Position numbers and translations under genes: made by a program | Notes under the pieces: generated by a model | Databases searched by the model: none | Told to the model about the DNA's origin: nothing | What the model saw: the letters and a program-made list of their open reading frames with translations, nothing else | Part shown: positions 1-9,900 of the stretch, one piece after another | How the letters are laid out: each line of letters starts with the position of its first letter | Numbering within the stretch: the first letter of the stretch is position 1 | Assembly (NCBI RefSeq): GCF_947172395.1 | Contig: NC_069087.1 | Span: 3,100,001-3,164,000, forward strand | DNA length: 64,000 nt | Direction of reading: 5' to 3' | DNA from: Bicyclus anynana | Taxonomy: Eukaryota > Arthropoda > Insecta > Lepidoptera > Nymphalidae

Positions 1-177
1 ACAAAAAATAGAGTTATTGCAGTCCGTAGTTCTTTCAATAATAATAATTCCATTATTGTTTAAATTCATTGTTTATTTAAATTAAGAATAATGTCAAGTA
101 ACCTACTCAAGTATTTCTAAAGTTGTATAAATAAATAATATTCCACTAAATTAAATTAATCACAATTAATCACTCAC

Positions 178-213
178 CACTGCTGCTGCAGCCATCGACT
201 CCTCGGAAGTCAT
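178..213 (-). CDS. Probable first coding exon of an unidentified gene
   Basis: Read on the minus strand, an ATG at 213 opens a 12-codon stretch, MTSEESMAAAAV, that runs into a strong splice donor (GTGAGT, from 177). The upstream leader (214-340) has an E2F-like site. The rest of the gene would lie beyond the left edge of the window. I do not recognise the product. Short alanine-rich N-termini are common, so the call rests only on ATG, donor and promoter-like context. It could be a chance arrangement. Confidence 0.4.
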
Positions 214-321
214 TTAACTAACAAATAACACTTCAAAATACCGACAACACAAAGAAACACTCAATAAAATGTACTACGAAATTCCGAACTCGAGTAAAAT
301 GCGAGCGTGAGTAGCAAAAAT

Positions 322-333
322 TTGCCGCCAAAA
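322..333 (-). promoter_or_regulatory. E2F-like site upstream of the 178-213 exon
   Basis: The minus strand reads TTTTGGCGGCAA, close to the E2F consensus TTTSSCGC. It lies about 110 bases upstream of the candidate ATG at 213, a typical promoter distance. If real, it would suggest a cell-cycle-regulated gene. This is motif matching only. Confidence 0.3.
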
Positions 334-757
334 AAGAATGATCAAACAATAAAGGCGAGTTCTAATAAAGATTACATTATTATATGCATTTACATAATTT
401 CGGTATTATAACTGGTGGTATTATAATGGTTTATATGAGTGGTTGGGAAATAAAGGATTTCCTCGCAATAGGAGCGAAGTCGTCCGGCTATGTTTTGAGA
501 AAGCAATGGAGTGACCGGTTCGTGGTAGCATGGCGGGGCGGCGCGGGCAGCGATCCCGTGAGCTTTTCACCCGCACGACTAGTAACTAATTGTTTGTACG
601 TTTTCATTTTCTTCTAACACACACAGACTCTAATTAAAAGTATTTTTATTTAACTAGCAATGTTTGCAATATCTTGATTGACATTAAATTTCAGTTACAG
701 AGTACTGGAGGATTGAATTGTTTGTGCACACGTTAAGATGAAAACTCATTTCATTCA

Positions 758-798
758 AAACTGGCCCCACAATACTATTAGTATTGTGGGGCCAGTTT
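758..798. repeat. Perfect 20-bp inverted repeat (1-nt centre)
   Basis: The arms 758-777 and 779-798 are exact reverse complements around one central base; each arm contains CTGGCCCCACAATACTA or its complement. It is not associated with a coding exon. It is probably the relic of a palindromic transposable element. Confidence 0.9.
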
Positions 799-1165
799 AA
801 GCCATCTGACTTTACAAGCCCTATCAGATGATTTGACCTAATTTAAATGAAAATAATCATCGCTTCCAAAAAATATGCCATTTGTATGCCATATACGGTA
901 AGAACTCATATTACAATGCGTTCAGGTTCTGGTTCAAACTCAGGTTCAGTCTGGAGCATTTATGTCTTCATGTGGTTGTAATTTCACTTGCGGCCTTAAC
1001 ATCCAAAGCAAAATACAGCAATACTGCACGGTGGTTGAAATAAGTGGTAAAACTTTCCCAGGTAAACTCTGAGAATCAGCGAATAATTGGCTAGACCCAT
1101 CGTAGCGCATTTGTTATCGAAAGTTAGTTAAATCGAACGCTCTCGTCGATTTATTTTAATGTAGT

Positions 1166-1227
1166 GTCATGGTCGAAGCCTATGAGACTAAACAAATGTG
1201 TTTAGTCTCATAGGCTTCGACCATGAC
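1166..1227. repeat. Perfect 29-bp inverted repeat (4-nt loop)
   Basis: The arms 1166-1194 and 1199-1227 are exact reverse complements separated by AATG. Perfect arms imply recent origin or selection. It could fold as a long hairpin if transcribed, but no adjoining gene is recognised. Confidence 0.95.
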
Positions 1228-1955
1228 TAATCATTTGGTAGACTAGTATGGATGAAAAACCTTCCAAGCTTACAATTTTAGACAGCAACACGCCCTATAT
1301 GAGCCGACCCTAAAAGAAACTGGCCGCACCGTCGTCACGCACAATTGTCGCCAATCGGTCATAGTCATATACAAAGCTGTATTAGTTCAAAGGTGGCGTG
1401 CCTGTATTTTTTACGTCTCCCTTTTAACGGTTGTTTGCTGTTTGTTATCGGTTTCATAATAATTAAAGGTAATTTTCGAAGAAATTCGCTTTTACTCGTA
1501 GAGGTAATCAAATTTACTTCGAATTTGTTATCATTGAAACTTTTGTGTACGATTAGGTTCAGACTAACTACGGATAGGTAAGGTGATCAAGTTACTCATA
1601 AAGTGGACAATAAAGACACAAACAAATAACGAGTTTTTGTTAGGAATACAATTTAGAATATTTTTTTACGTATATGTTGATTATGAATATTATAATTAAA
1701 CTATAATTGATTTCTCAGCAAAATACCGACGAATCCATTATCCAAGCAGTAACGTCCCAGAACTTTGACACTACAAGTTTCACTGACAAAACTGAGCATA
1801 CTTAAGTGATTGCTACTTTACACATAACAATTCAGTTCGTTTCATGTAGGATGGTGCGGGTGATAGTCCGTTTCACTCTTGAAAGTTTGCCGCTATTCAT
1901 TATTATGTAAGTATTATGAACGTTATACAGGCGACTGTCACCGTACCCATTACGG

Positions 1956-2020
1956 TTATCAACCCATATTCGGCTCACTGCTGAGCTCGAGCCTCCTCCC
2001 AGAATGAGAGGAGTCCATGC
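1956..2020 (-). mobile_element. SINE-A fragment (3' end)
   Basis: It matches the distal part of the tRNA-derived SINE-A family found throughout this window (full copy at 36281-36598), starting at the shared ACCCATATTCGGCTCACTG segment. Only the end distal to the tRNA head is present. Confidence 0.75.
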
Positions 2021-2823
2021 TATCTGAGTCAAAGTCATCAACACCAGAATTGGAACACCGACTATAATTACTAGTAATTTAACTCACTTACCCATTGACT
2101 TAGTGTTACTTAAACCTAATAACTAACTTTTGCCTTTACTTTGACATTTCGAAATTGATTAACTGTACTTAAGATTAATGTTGTAGTTACGTTACATAGT
2201 AAAGAGCACGCAAGCTGACTTGCAATTGCTTTCTGGACTTAAACGCATAAAATAAAAGTATTTACCTACGTTCCTAAGTAGGTTAAATAACTTTAAAGGT
2301 ATGTAAATTACATACTCATATATGTATATCGAAATAGTAGATACTTATATAAAATCACAACAAACAAACAAACTTTTCAGATGCATTATATAGTGCCATT
2401 AAGATTAATAAACCAAATGTTTTTTTAATAAAAAAAATATAAACTTTTTTATATAGGTAATAATAAGAATTCCTCTTAATAATAATCTTTATTGGCTATA
2501 CGTATGGATGTTTGTTACTCAAGTCTTAGAGGCTGAGAGTACCTATTCTAGACACAGAAATAGCTAGAGGACGGAATAGCACACCTGACCGTCCTTGCGA
2601 CATTTCTACAAGAACCAGATATACATGGGTGATATTGCGCGGCAAAAGCAGTGTTATCAATAGCATAAGTAAGTATATTTAATCGAGATTTTAAAAAATA
2701 CAATTTAAAATTATTAACCAAACCTAAACAGAAACCAAACTGAAATCTAATTCAGGATTTCCCAGTCATAAAGCAACGTTTTACATAACAGTGCTAGAGT
2801 CAAGAGAGACGTTCGTTAATTCG

Positions 2824-2967
2824 TTATCAACCCATATTCGGCTCACTGCTGAGCTCGAGTCTCCTGTCAGAATGAGAGAGGGGTTATGCCAATAGTCCAC
2901 GCTGGCTCAATGCGGATTAGCAGACTTCACACACGCAGAGAATTAAGACAATTCTCTGGTATGCAGG
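2824..2967 (-). mobile_element. SINE-A fragment
   Basis: Minus-oriented, 5'-truncated copy of the SINE-A family. It keeps the CCCATATTCGGCTCACTG end, the GCAGACTTCACACACGCAG block and the ATGCAGG block, and lacks the tRNA-like head with its B box. Confidence 0.85.
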
Positions 2968-3450
2968 AGAGTCAAACAGCATTTATGTATGTAACTGAAA
3001 ATATGCTTAGAAACAAATTCATATCACGAGAAAAGCAATTTCACAGGTATTCAGTTCAAGCAGAGTGTATAATACGATCGTTATGTTATATGTACTCCAC
3101 GTACGAATAATAATGAAATGTTCCACGGTAATTCTTCACCATTAAGTATTTAAATAATTTTTGTATTAGCATAAACGATTTGATTCTTAGTTGCGCCTTT
3201 CGCGTGATGTAGGTTGGTACCTGCATGGAGTAAATAGGCTGGGTGTTATTATTATAATAAATATCTGGGTGACTTGAAACGGTGTTGGCCTATTGGTTAG
3301 ATTCATTGGCTTTCATTGGGGCGTTCAGGGTTTAATCTTAGGCATACTAACTTTGCCGATCTTTGTATATTTGTTGCATTTTTAGGGTTCCGGACCCTAT
3401 CCTTTTTTACAGAAATGCGTAGAGATATTAAGTTGAAATTTAACGTTTGA

Positions 3451-3700
3451 GTGCTACGCTTCGTAGCATTCCGTAGCGCCAATATTTGAACAATCAACAG
3501 TGGAATGAACGACGCGCAACGTATGAGTGCTACGATTCGTAGGCTTTTCGTAGCACCAATACATGAATGATCAACAGTCGATTGTAACGACGTTTGGGAG
3601 CACCTAATATCTGACCCAATCGTCGACGATAGCTACGAAAATGCTATGTAAGCGTAGCAATGCTTCGTAGCACCAAAAATAGAATGAGCAACAGAAACAG
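3451..3700. repeat. Degenerate tandem repeat with GCTACG/CGTAGC palindromes
   Basis: Three diverged units start near 3450, 3524 and 3630. Each carries a small palindrome (GCTACG..CGTAGCACC) followed by a similar tract, AATGA-CAACAG. Unit length is about 75-105 bases. No coding signal was seen. It may be a decayed minisatellite or transposon subterminal repeat. Confidence 0.65.
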
Positions 3701-3810
3701 TCTATTGAAGGGTCGTTTGAACATTCGCGTCTGAAGCTCCTAGATTACATCTCCTTAAATTCCTTAGTCATGGTACCTACCTACAACTAAGGGTCAGTGT
3801 ATATCTGGCG

Positions 3811-3869
3811 AAGCAATGCTTTTTACTATTTATTACCTGCTAGGTAATAAATAGTAAAAAGCATTGCTT
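3811..3869. repeat. Perfect 28-bp inverted repeat (3-nt loop)
   Basis: Arms 3811-3838 and 3842-3869 are exact reverse complements around GCT. Each arm contains AAGCAATGCTTTTTACTA or its complement. There is no recognised gene nearby. Confidence 0.95.
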
Positions 3870-3893
3870 AACATAAACATAACATCATCATTA

Positions 3894-4174
3894 AACAACC
3901 CATATTCGCTCATCTCTCAATGAGAATAGGTTAATAGTACACCACGCTGGACCAGTGCGGTTTGGCAGACTTCACACACGTAGAGAATTTAGAAAATTCT
4001 CAGGTATGTAGGTTTCCTCACGATGTATTTCCTTCACCGTTTGAGGTTTCAGTTATGTGCATGTTAAATTCTTAAAAAGCACATAATTAAAAAGTTGGAG
4101 GTGCATGCCCCGGACCGGATTACAACCTTCGCTCTCCGATTCGAAGGTCATCCACTGGGCCATCACTTCTCTCA
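3894..4174 (-). mobile_element. SINE-A copy, near full length
   Basis: Minus-oriented copy spanning from the CCCATATTCG end to the tRNA-like head (B box region near 4125 and A box near 4165). Both boxes are diverged. It is older and more mutated than the copy at 36281-36598. Confidence 0.85.
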
Positions 4175-6910
4175 TAACGTCATCTTTAATAACATAATTA
4201 TTATTCAGTAGTTAAACGTTATTTTGGACTTTAATGAAAACTCAGATATTCAATAGTAAAAAATAAGTGTTGCACACACTACAGTTAGATATACTTCGTC
4301 AGATATGCACCAGCCTTTATAGCGTTTAGGTACTTAAATTGTTTACCTTAGCGTGTAGGTACTTAAACTGTTTACCTAACAACCACTAAAGTGCGGGGTG
4401 TCATCAATAAACAGCCAATAACGGAAGCGCTATTAACCATTAACGGCGCAAACTCAATTAACTTTCAATCTTATTTACGTGCATTAAAGTGTATTTTACT
4501 TTGAGAGTAAATTTTAACTGTCGGTGACAAACGGTGACTGACACTGTCATAATAATCGCGCATCTTTCCGATTGGCTGGCTGGGTTGCCAGCGATAACGC
4601 CCATCCTAACAAAGTTAAACGCCCAGCATCGCGTTGCTAAGCAACTCAAGTTGTAAATCAAATGATTAAGTGAAAAAAAAAAAATTTAACGCATATTTCT
4701 TCTAAAAGGAATAATTTAATACTGTCACTACTTGATGGGCTATCAAATATCGGTGCGATCACGAAATTATTAAGCCATCTTTAGCGTTTTCTATGTTCTA
4801 TAGAAAAATATGTACCTATATTTATTCTTTCATGAAAGCTACTGAATGGATTTGACTGCTTGGAATGATGATATGCACTGGATTAACATAGACTCTTATC
4901 CCGAAAAAATTCATAGATACCCCGGAGTTTGTAAAAGAACTTAATTTTACGCGGACGAAGTCACGGGCGTCTGCTAGAATATATAAATATAAGAGACAAA
5001 TATGGCGTTCGGAAATTGTATATGTGAGTAGTAGAGAGATACAGTATATGTGAATAGTAAGCCCTATTACATAGTCATGTAAAAGGCCTAGATTTTCATC
5101 AGTTATACGTAAAGATTAAAGCATTTCATGTTAATACACAACAGTGGAATAATATCATAGGACGATCTTTCATGTCGTTATTTGGGTCAACACATTCAAT
5201 CGACCTTCGGGTTTATGCTTATTTTTTATGTCATTTCTTTGATTCCGCGGCCTTGGTCTAATTAGGACGCGTAGGAAAGTACCTTACTTAACACTCTCAC
5301 TTTTCGAATAACTCGGTCGAAAACGATTATAAATGCTTAGTAGTTTCTATGATTTATGATTGAATTGTTAACTTAGCCATCTTACTGTGATCGGAGTACC
5401 TATTTAAGGCAGCGAAGTTGAATTTTCTCATAAAGTATTTATGTTAAATCAATTATTGCCCTGAGAAAAATAAGCTACATAAATGAGCTACGTATAACGT
5501 ACGTAAGGAGCTTGCAAATTACTACTTACTACGGGTGCAGCATACGTGAAATAAATGATATGTTTTCTGTGCCGTAGGTATCTAATAGTGCAGCATACTT
5601 GCTGTGCTGTTTAGAATCAACAGTATGTTACTTAAGGATCTTGTAACCTGATTATACCTACATGGTGACGGCTACAAGCGTAATGGTTTGCTTCGTATTT
5701 CAAGTATGACGGTCCAGGAAAATTTATCGTACCGACTCTAGTTACGTCATATCCAGAAAATGTGGACTTATCTACTAATTGTACCACCCAGACCGAATTT
5801 ATGAGGGTACAAAAATACAACAAAACTTTTCAAGAAATGGAAGGTAGTGTCCTTTTTGAGTTTAGTGATTGGTGGGCCCATTGCCATGCACCCTATTATA
5901 GATAGGGATTTAATAACTTTATGAGGTCTACATATAATTTCTAAGGTTAATGCAAAAAATATTTAAATTCTAACCTACACACAAGTCGTATACCTAGTAA
6001 TTAGTGGGCTAGTATTATAAAAAGGTATAACTACTTATCAGTGTTACATATTACTCGTAGTTAGTTATTTTATACATAAATATAAAAGGGATTTGTTCGA
6101 CTTATGCGATCAAAATAAGGACGCACGAAAGTGTTCGTGACACGTAAACAAGCGTGTCGCTGCAACGATCATAACACACCCTTTTTCATGGAAAATGAAC
6201 TCTATTTCTATGTTATACAGTTCTAATTAGCTGTAATAAGTATTTGTTCATACTGTATTAGTTACACAATCTTGAATCACTTTTTAACCGATTTTCAAAA
6301 ACGAGGAGGTTCTATTTTCGGCTGTATGTGTATGTTTTTCAATGCTGTAGCTGCTGTGGTTAACGATTTACAAAATCAGATTTTTGTTAAACATTGCGGA
6401 TTAAATCACCAATGTATCATCTACGAGTACTATTGTTATGAACAATATTTTATTTGTTTTGTAGTAGAAGCTTTGAGTGCAATAATAATTATTTATCTTT
6501 CATTAAGATGATCCGATTAAAAAAAATGACCTGTAAATAAAATGTATGTAACTGAAGTGCACATTTTAAAAACGAGGTTTGTAAATTGGTATATTTGTTT
6601 CTACTCTTTGTAGTTACAAAGTTACTGGAAAAAATGTATTGGAGGTGTTGTTAGTAAAATTAGGCAAATAGACTGATATTGTATTACGTTATAAAATAAA
6701 AAGTTGGACACACACTTTAAAATGTTTTTTCTGGTATTGAGAATTCAGCACTAAACAATTTATGATCAATTACACTACAAAACTTTATTGCTTGTTGCTT
6801 CACAACTCAAGAACTAAACACGAGTAACCAATAACCCTCTTATTAGTATATTAGTACTATCACTGTCATAATAAATTTGTACAAATACCTTCTTTAAATA
6901 AAAAAAAAAA
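4175..6910. other. Gene-free stretch
   Basis: No coding exon was recognised. There is a direct repeat of about 20 bp (GGTACTTAAA-TGTTTACCT) at roughly 4328 and 4357, and a fragment ending near 4980 (GCGGACGAAGTCACGGGCGT) that belongs to a dispersed lepidopteran-type repeat. The remainder shows nothing I can classify. Confidence 0.55.
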
Positions 6911-6918
6911 ACACGAGA

Positions 6919-6942
6919 TTTATTTTAATAAAAATCTTTATT
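6919..6942 (-). terminator. Poly(A) signals of NSUN5
   Basis: Two AATAAA hexamers on the minus strand (6942-6937 and 6924-6919) lie about 36 and 54 bases past the NSUN5 stop codon, a usual spacing for insect 3' ends. The NSUN5 3' UTR is therefore probably very short. Confidence 0.55.
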
Positions 6943-6977
6943 AAAATCATCATAAAGCAAATAGCAGTACTCCTACA

Positions 6978-9900
6978 TCAACTATTTTCCGAAACCCGCT
7001 TTTTCTTTTTCTTTTTTGGAACTTCACACGACTGACTGATTTCTGTTACAATAACATCGGTGTCACCTTTTCCTTTTTTAATTCCGTTCTTATCTTTTAT
7101 TCCCACAACTTCTGAGTCTTCAGTTAGATCATAATTCATGTTTTCTCCATCTTTCTTTCTTTTCTTTGATTTTTTCGTGGTCTCACCAATACCATCGTCA
7201 ATTACTATTGCACTATCAATAGGCTTTTCTATTTCCTTTTTGTGTTTCTTCTTTTTTGTTTTCGGCACTTCATTTGGTGCTTCATTATTGTAAGTGTCTT
7301 CAACTGATACTTGAATTATTTTATTGTTTTCATTAGATTGGTTTATTTCTTCTTCGTTATTTTCAAATGATATGGATATTTCTTTTTGTTTCTTTCGTTT
7401 ATTTAACTTTTTTGAATTTTCTTCTTCTATTTTAGATGGAATATCTTCTATTACTTCAGTTACTGGTTCTAATAATTCATTGTCAAGATTTTTAGATTTC
7501 TTTTTCATCTTTTTCTGTGTTACTTCATCATTATTAAGTAACATTTCTGAAACAATGCCTTTCTCTGCCTCCGTGGGGTAATTTATTGGCTGTTTGTCTT
7601 TTTTCTTTTTCTTTTTTGGGATTTCTATTTCATTTTTATTTTCTATGTAATTTAATGATATTTGTGAATTTTCACTTGTTTTTGTATTAGTATCAGCTTT
7701 GTCATCATTTTCTTGATTTTCATATACATCTCGGGATATTTCACTGGTTTCTATGGCTTTCTTTCGTTTTTTCTTCTTGCCTTTCAGAATATTGCTTTCA
7801 TCGTTTACATCTTCAGATAACAATTCTGACTGTTCGATATTAACAGTAGATTCTATGTCTTTATGTTTCTTTTTCTTACTATTTTTGGCAACTTCATTTT
7901 CACTAATATTTTCGTCTTTTACTTGTATAATAGTTACATCTTTTCCGTCTTTGTGTTGTTTAGTTATATCTTCCAATTTCAGAGCCATCTTAGCGACTTT
8001 ATGGTCGTCTTCTAGTGTTTCCTTATCTTTCGAATCTCTATCTAAAACTGCCAAAAAGAAACCAGTAGTGAAATCACTATCGGGTTTGGCGTAAAGACAC
8101 CTAGTCCCCATACTACCGTACATTCCTGAACCGAAGTTGTTCCATTGATCTTTTAAAAGTTCTTTTACATCTTTAACCCTCCATTTCGCTCTTGAAGCTT
8201 TGACAATATTAGTGATTACCCTCTCATTTTCTTCGGGGAATATCGAGCACGTGCTGTATACGATTCTTTTAGCATTCGGAAATGCATTCATGGCATGTTT
8301 CAAGAATTTCTCTTGCAAAGAAGTGAGCTTAGCCAGCCTCGTTTCATCAATATAGTTGTGGACGCTCAGTTCCATGCCTAAAAATGGGAAAAATTGTAGT
8401 AAGATATGATTAAAAGTAAGCTTTATTAATACGTTACTAAACACAAAATTCGAGTTGACTTGAAGTAGACTTCTTTTAACAAAGTAGGTACCTACTGGCC
8501 GATTCACTATTTTGGTCTTTTTTATCAAACTGTTAAAGTAAACATTAAATTCATTGACAAAATGTCATTTACCTACTGTGTGATATGCACCAGTAAGCAC
8601 CGGATGACATTTTACATAGAATCTCAATTTCGTGTATGCCAATTAACATACGTCAAAGCTAGTGTATAAGCTTGCTGATTATTCTATCAAATAATATTTA
8701 TGGATTTAGCCATAGCAGACCGTAATTTAGACAATTTCTTGTAAACATTGTTTTAGAATTTAGATATAAGGTCGACCATATTCACCAAACAATTGTCAAA
8801 TTATATTCAAGGATTTCGGCAAAGCAAAGCAAGGTTTTTGAACAATCTAAAATTTGATTCTACCCAAATTAGTTTTTTGACCTCTCAAATTTTCAAATTT
8901 TGCCATAGTTTCTTAATAGAAATTTAAATTTACCAGATCCTGAACAACTTGGATCGAGGAGGATGTACTCGACTTCATCAAGGTCTCCTCGTCTGATCTC
9001 CAACGTGTCTTTATGTAGCGTTTCCACGCATTTGGACCCTGTCGCTTCTACGTATTGGCAGAGAGTCTCGTATCTCTTTTCATTTCTCTCAACTGCGTAG
9101 ATTTTTCCCTGTAAAATCAGAATAATAAATACTGGTATGGTAAGACGCTATCGCTGCCGTATCTTCTAATGCTTATAGTCAAGTTAATTTTTCGTGAGTA
9201 GCTTCATCTCGATGAGTCGGTCAACTTTTTTATTTACGAAAAATCTTGATTCTGGTAGCTGAAAAAAAATCTGAGCGTCGGAACGAGATAATGTACCATG
9301 CAATTTGTAGGACATTGTGGCTGTTAAGTTGCATAACTATTAATTAATCAACAAGGAAGGAAAGCTCAGCATTAGGTATGTTGCCCAATGTAGGGATCAT
9401 CGTCGTCGACCTAGTGATTCGAAGCCACATGGGGTAGCCAATATACCAACGAGGCAATGAATGAGGTAGATAATCTGTGAGTAAGGTAAGGTAGTAAGTA
9501 CTTATCTAAGAGAACGTGCATTAACTTTACTAATTACCTGATTTCTCAAATAGGCCGCGAGTTGCGTGGTCTTCATACCGGGAGCAGCACACATGTCCAA
9601 TACTACGCTTCCTGGTGGCGGTGCTAGCAGGTGTACTGGCAAAGCTGTTGCCTGGCGAAGAGTTTCTCACTATTATAAACTTGTAAAGATGGACATTTAT
9701 AAAGTTCAAAAACAAAGCTCTTGGTTTAGTAGATTGACTGAAATTCTAGGGGTTTAGATACTACTGCCGAGCTTAGTCTACCTATACTAATATTGTAAAG
9801 AAGGAAGATTTAATTGTTAGTTTGCATTGGAAGGGTCCCAAGTTACTGAACGGATTTGAAAATTCTTTCACTGTTGGGAAGCTAAGCCATCCCCGGGTGC

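Larger units (their letters stand above)
214..2820. other. Gene-free stretch with repeats
   Basis: No coding exon was recognised on either strand. Contents are two perfect inverted repeats (758-798 and 1166-1227) and a SINE-A fragment (1956-2020). The remainder is AT-rich unique-looking DNA. Open frames of 60-80 codons here lack recognisable protein features. Confidence 0.6.

Noticed and set aside
1166..1227. microRNA precursor
   Set aside because: The stem is perfectly paired with a 4-nt loop and no bulges, unlike insect pre-miRNAs, and there is no conservation evidence.
4458..4661. Minus-strand 67-codon open frame
   Set aside because: No recognisable domain, no splice-site support and composition like its surroundings.
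7324..8094. Plus-strand open frames opposite the NSUN5 tail
   Set aside because: They are phenylalanine/serine-rich shadows of the lysine codons on the minus strand.
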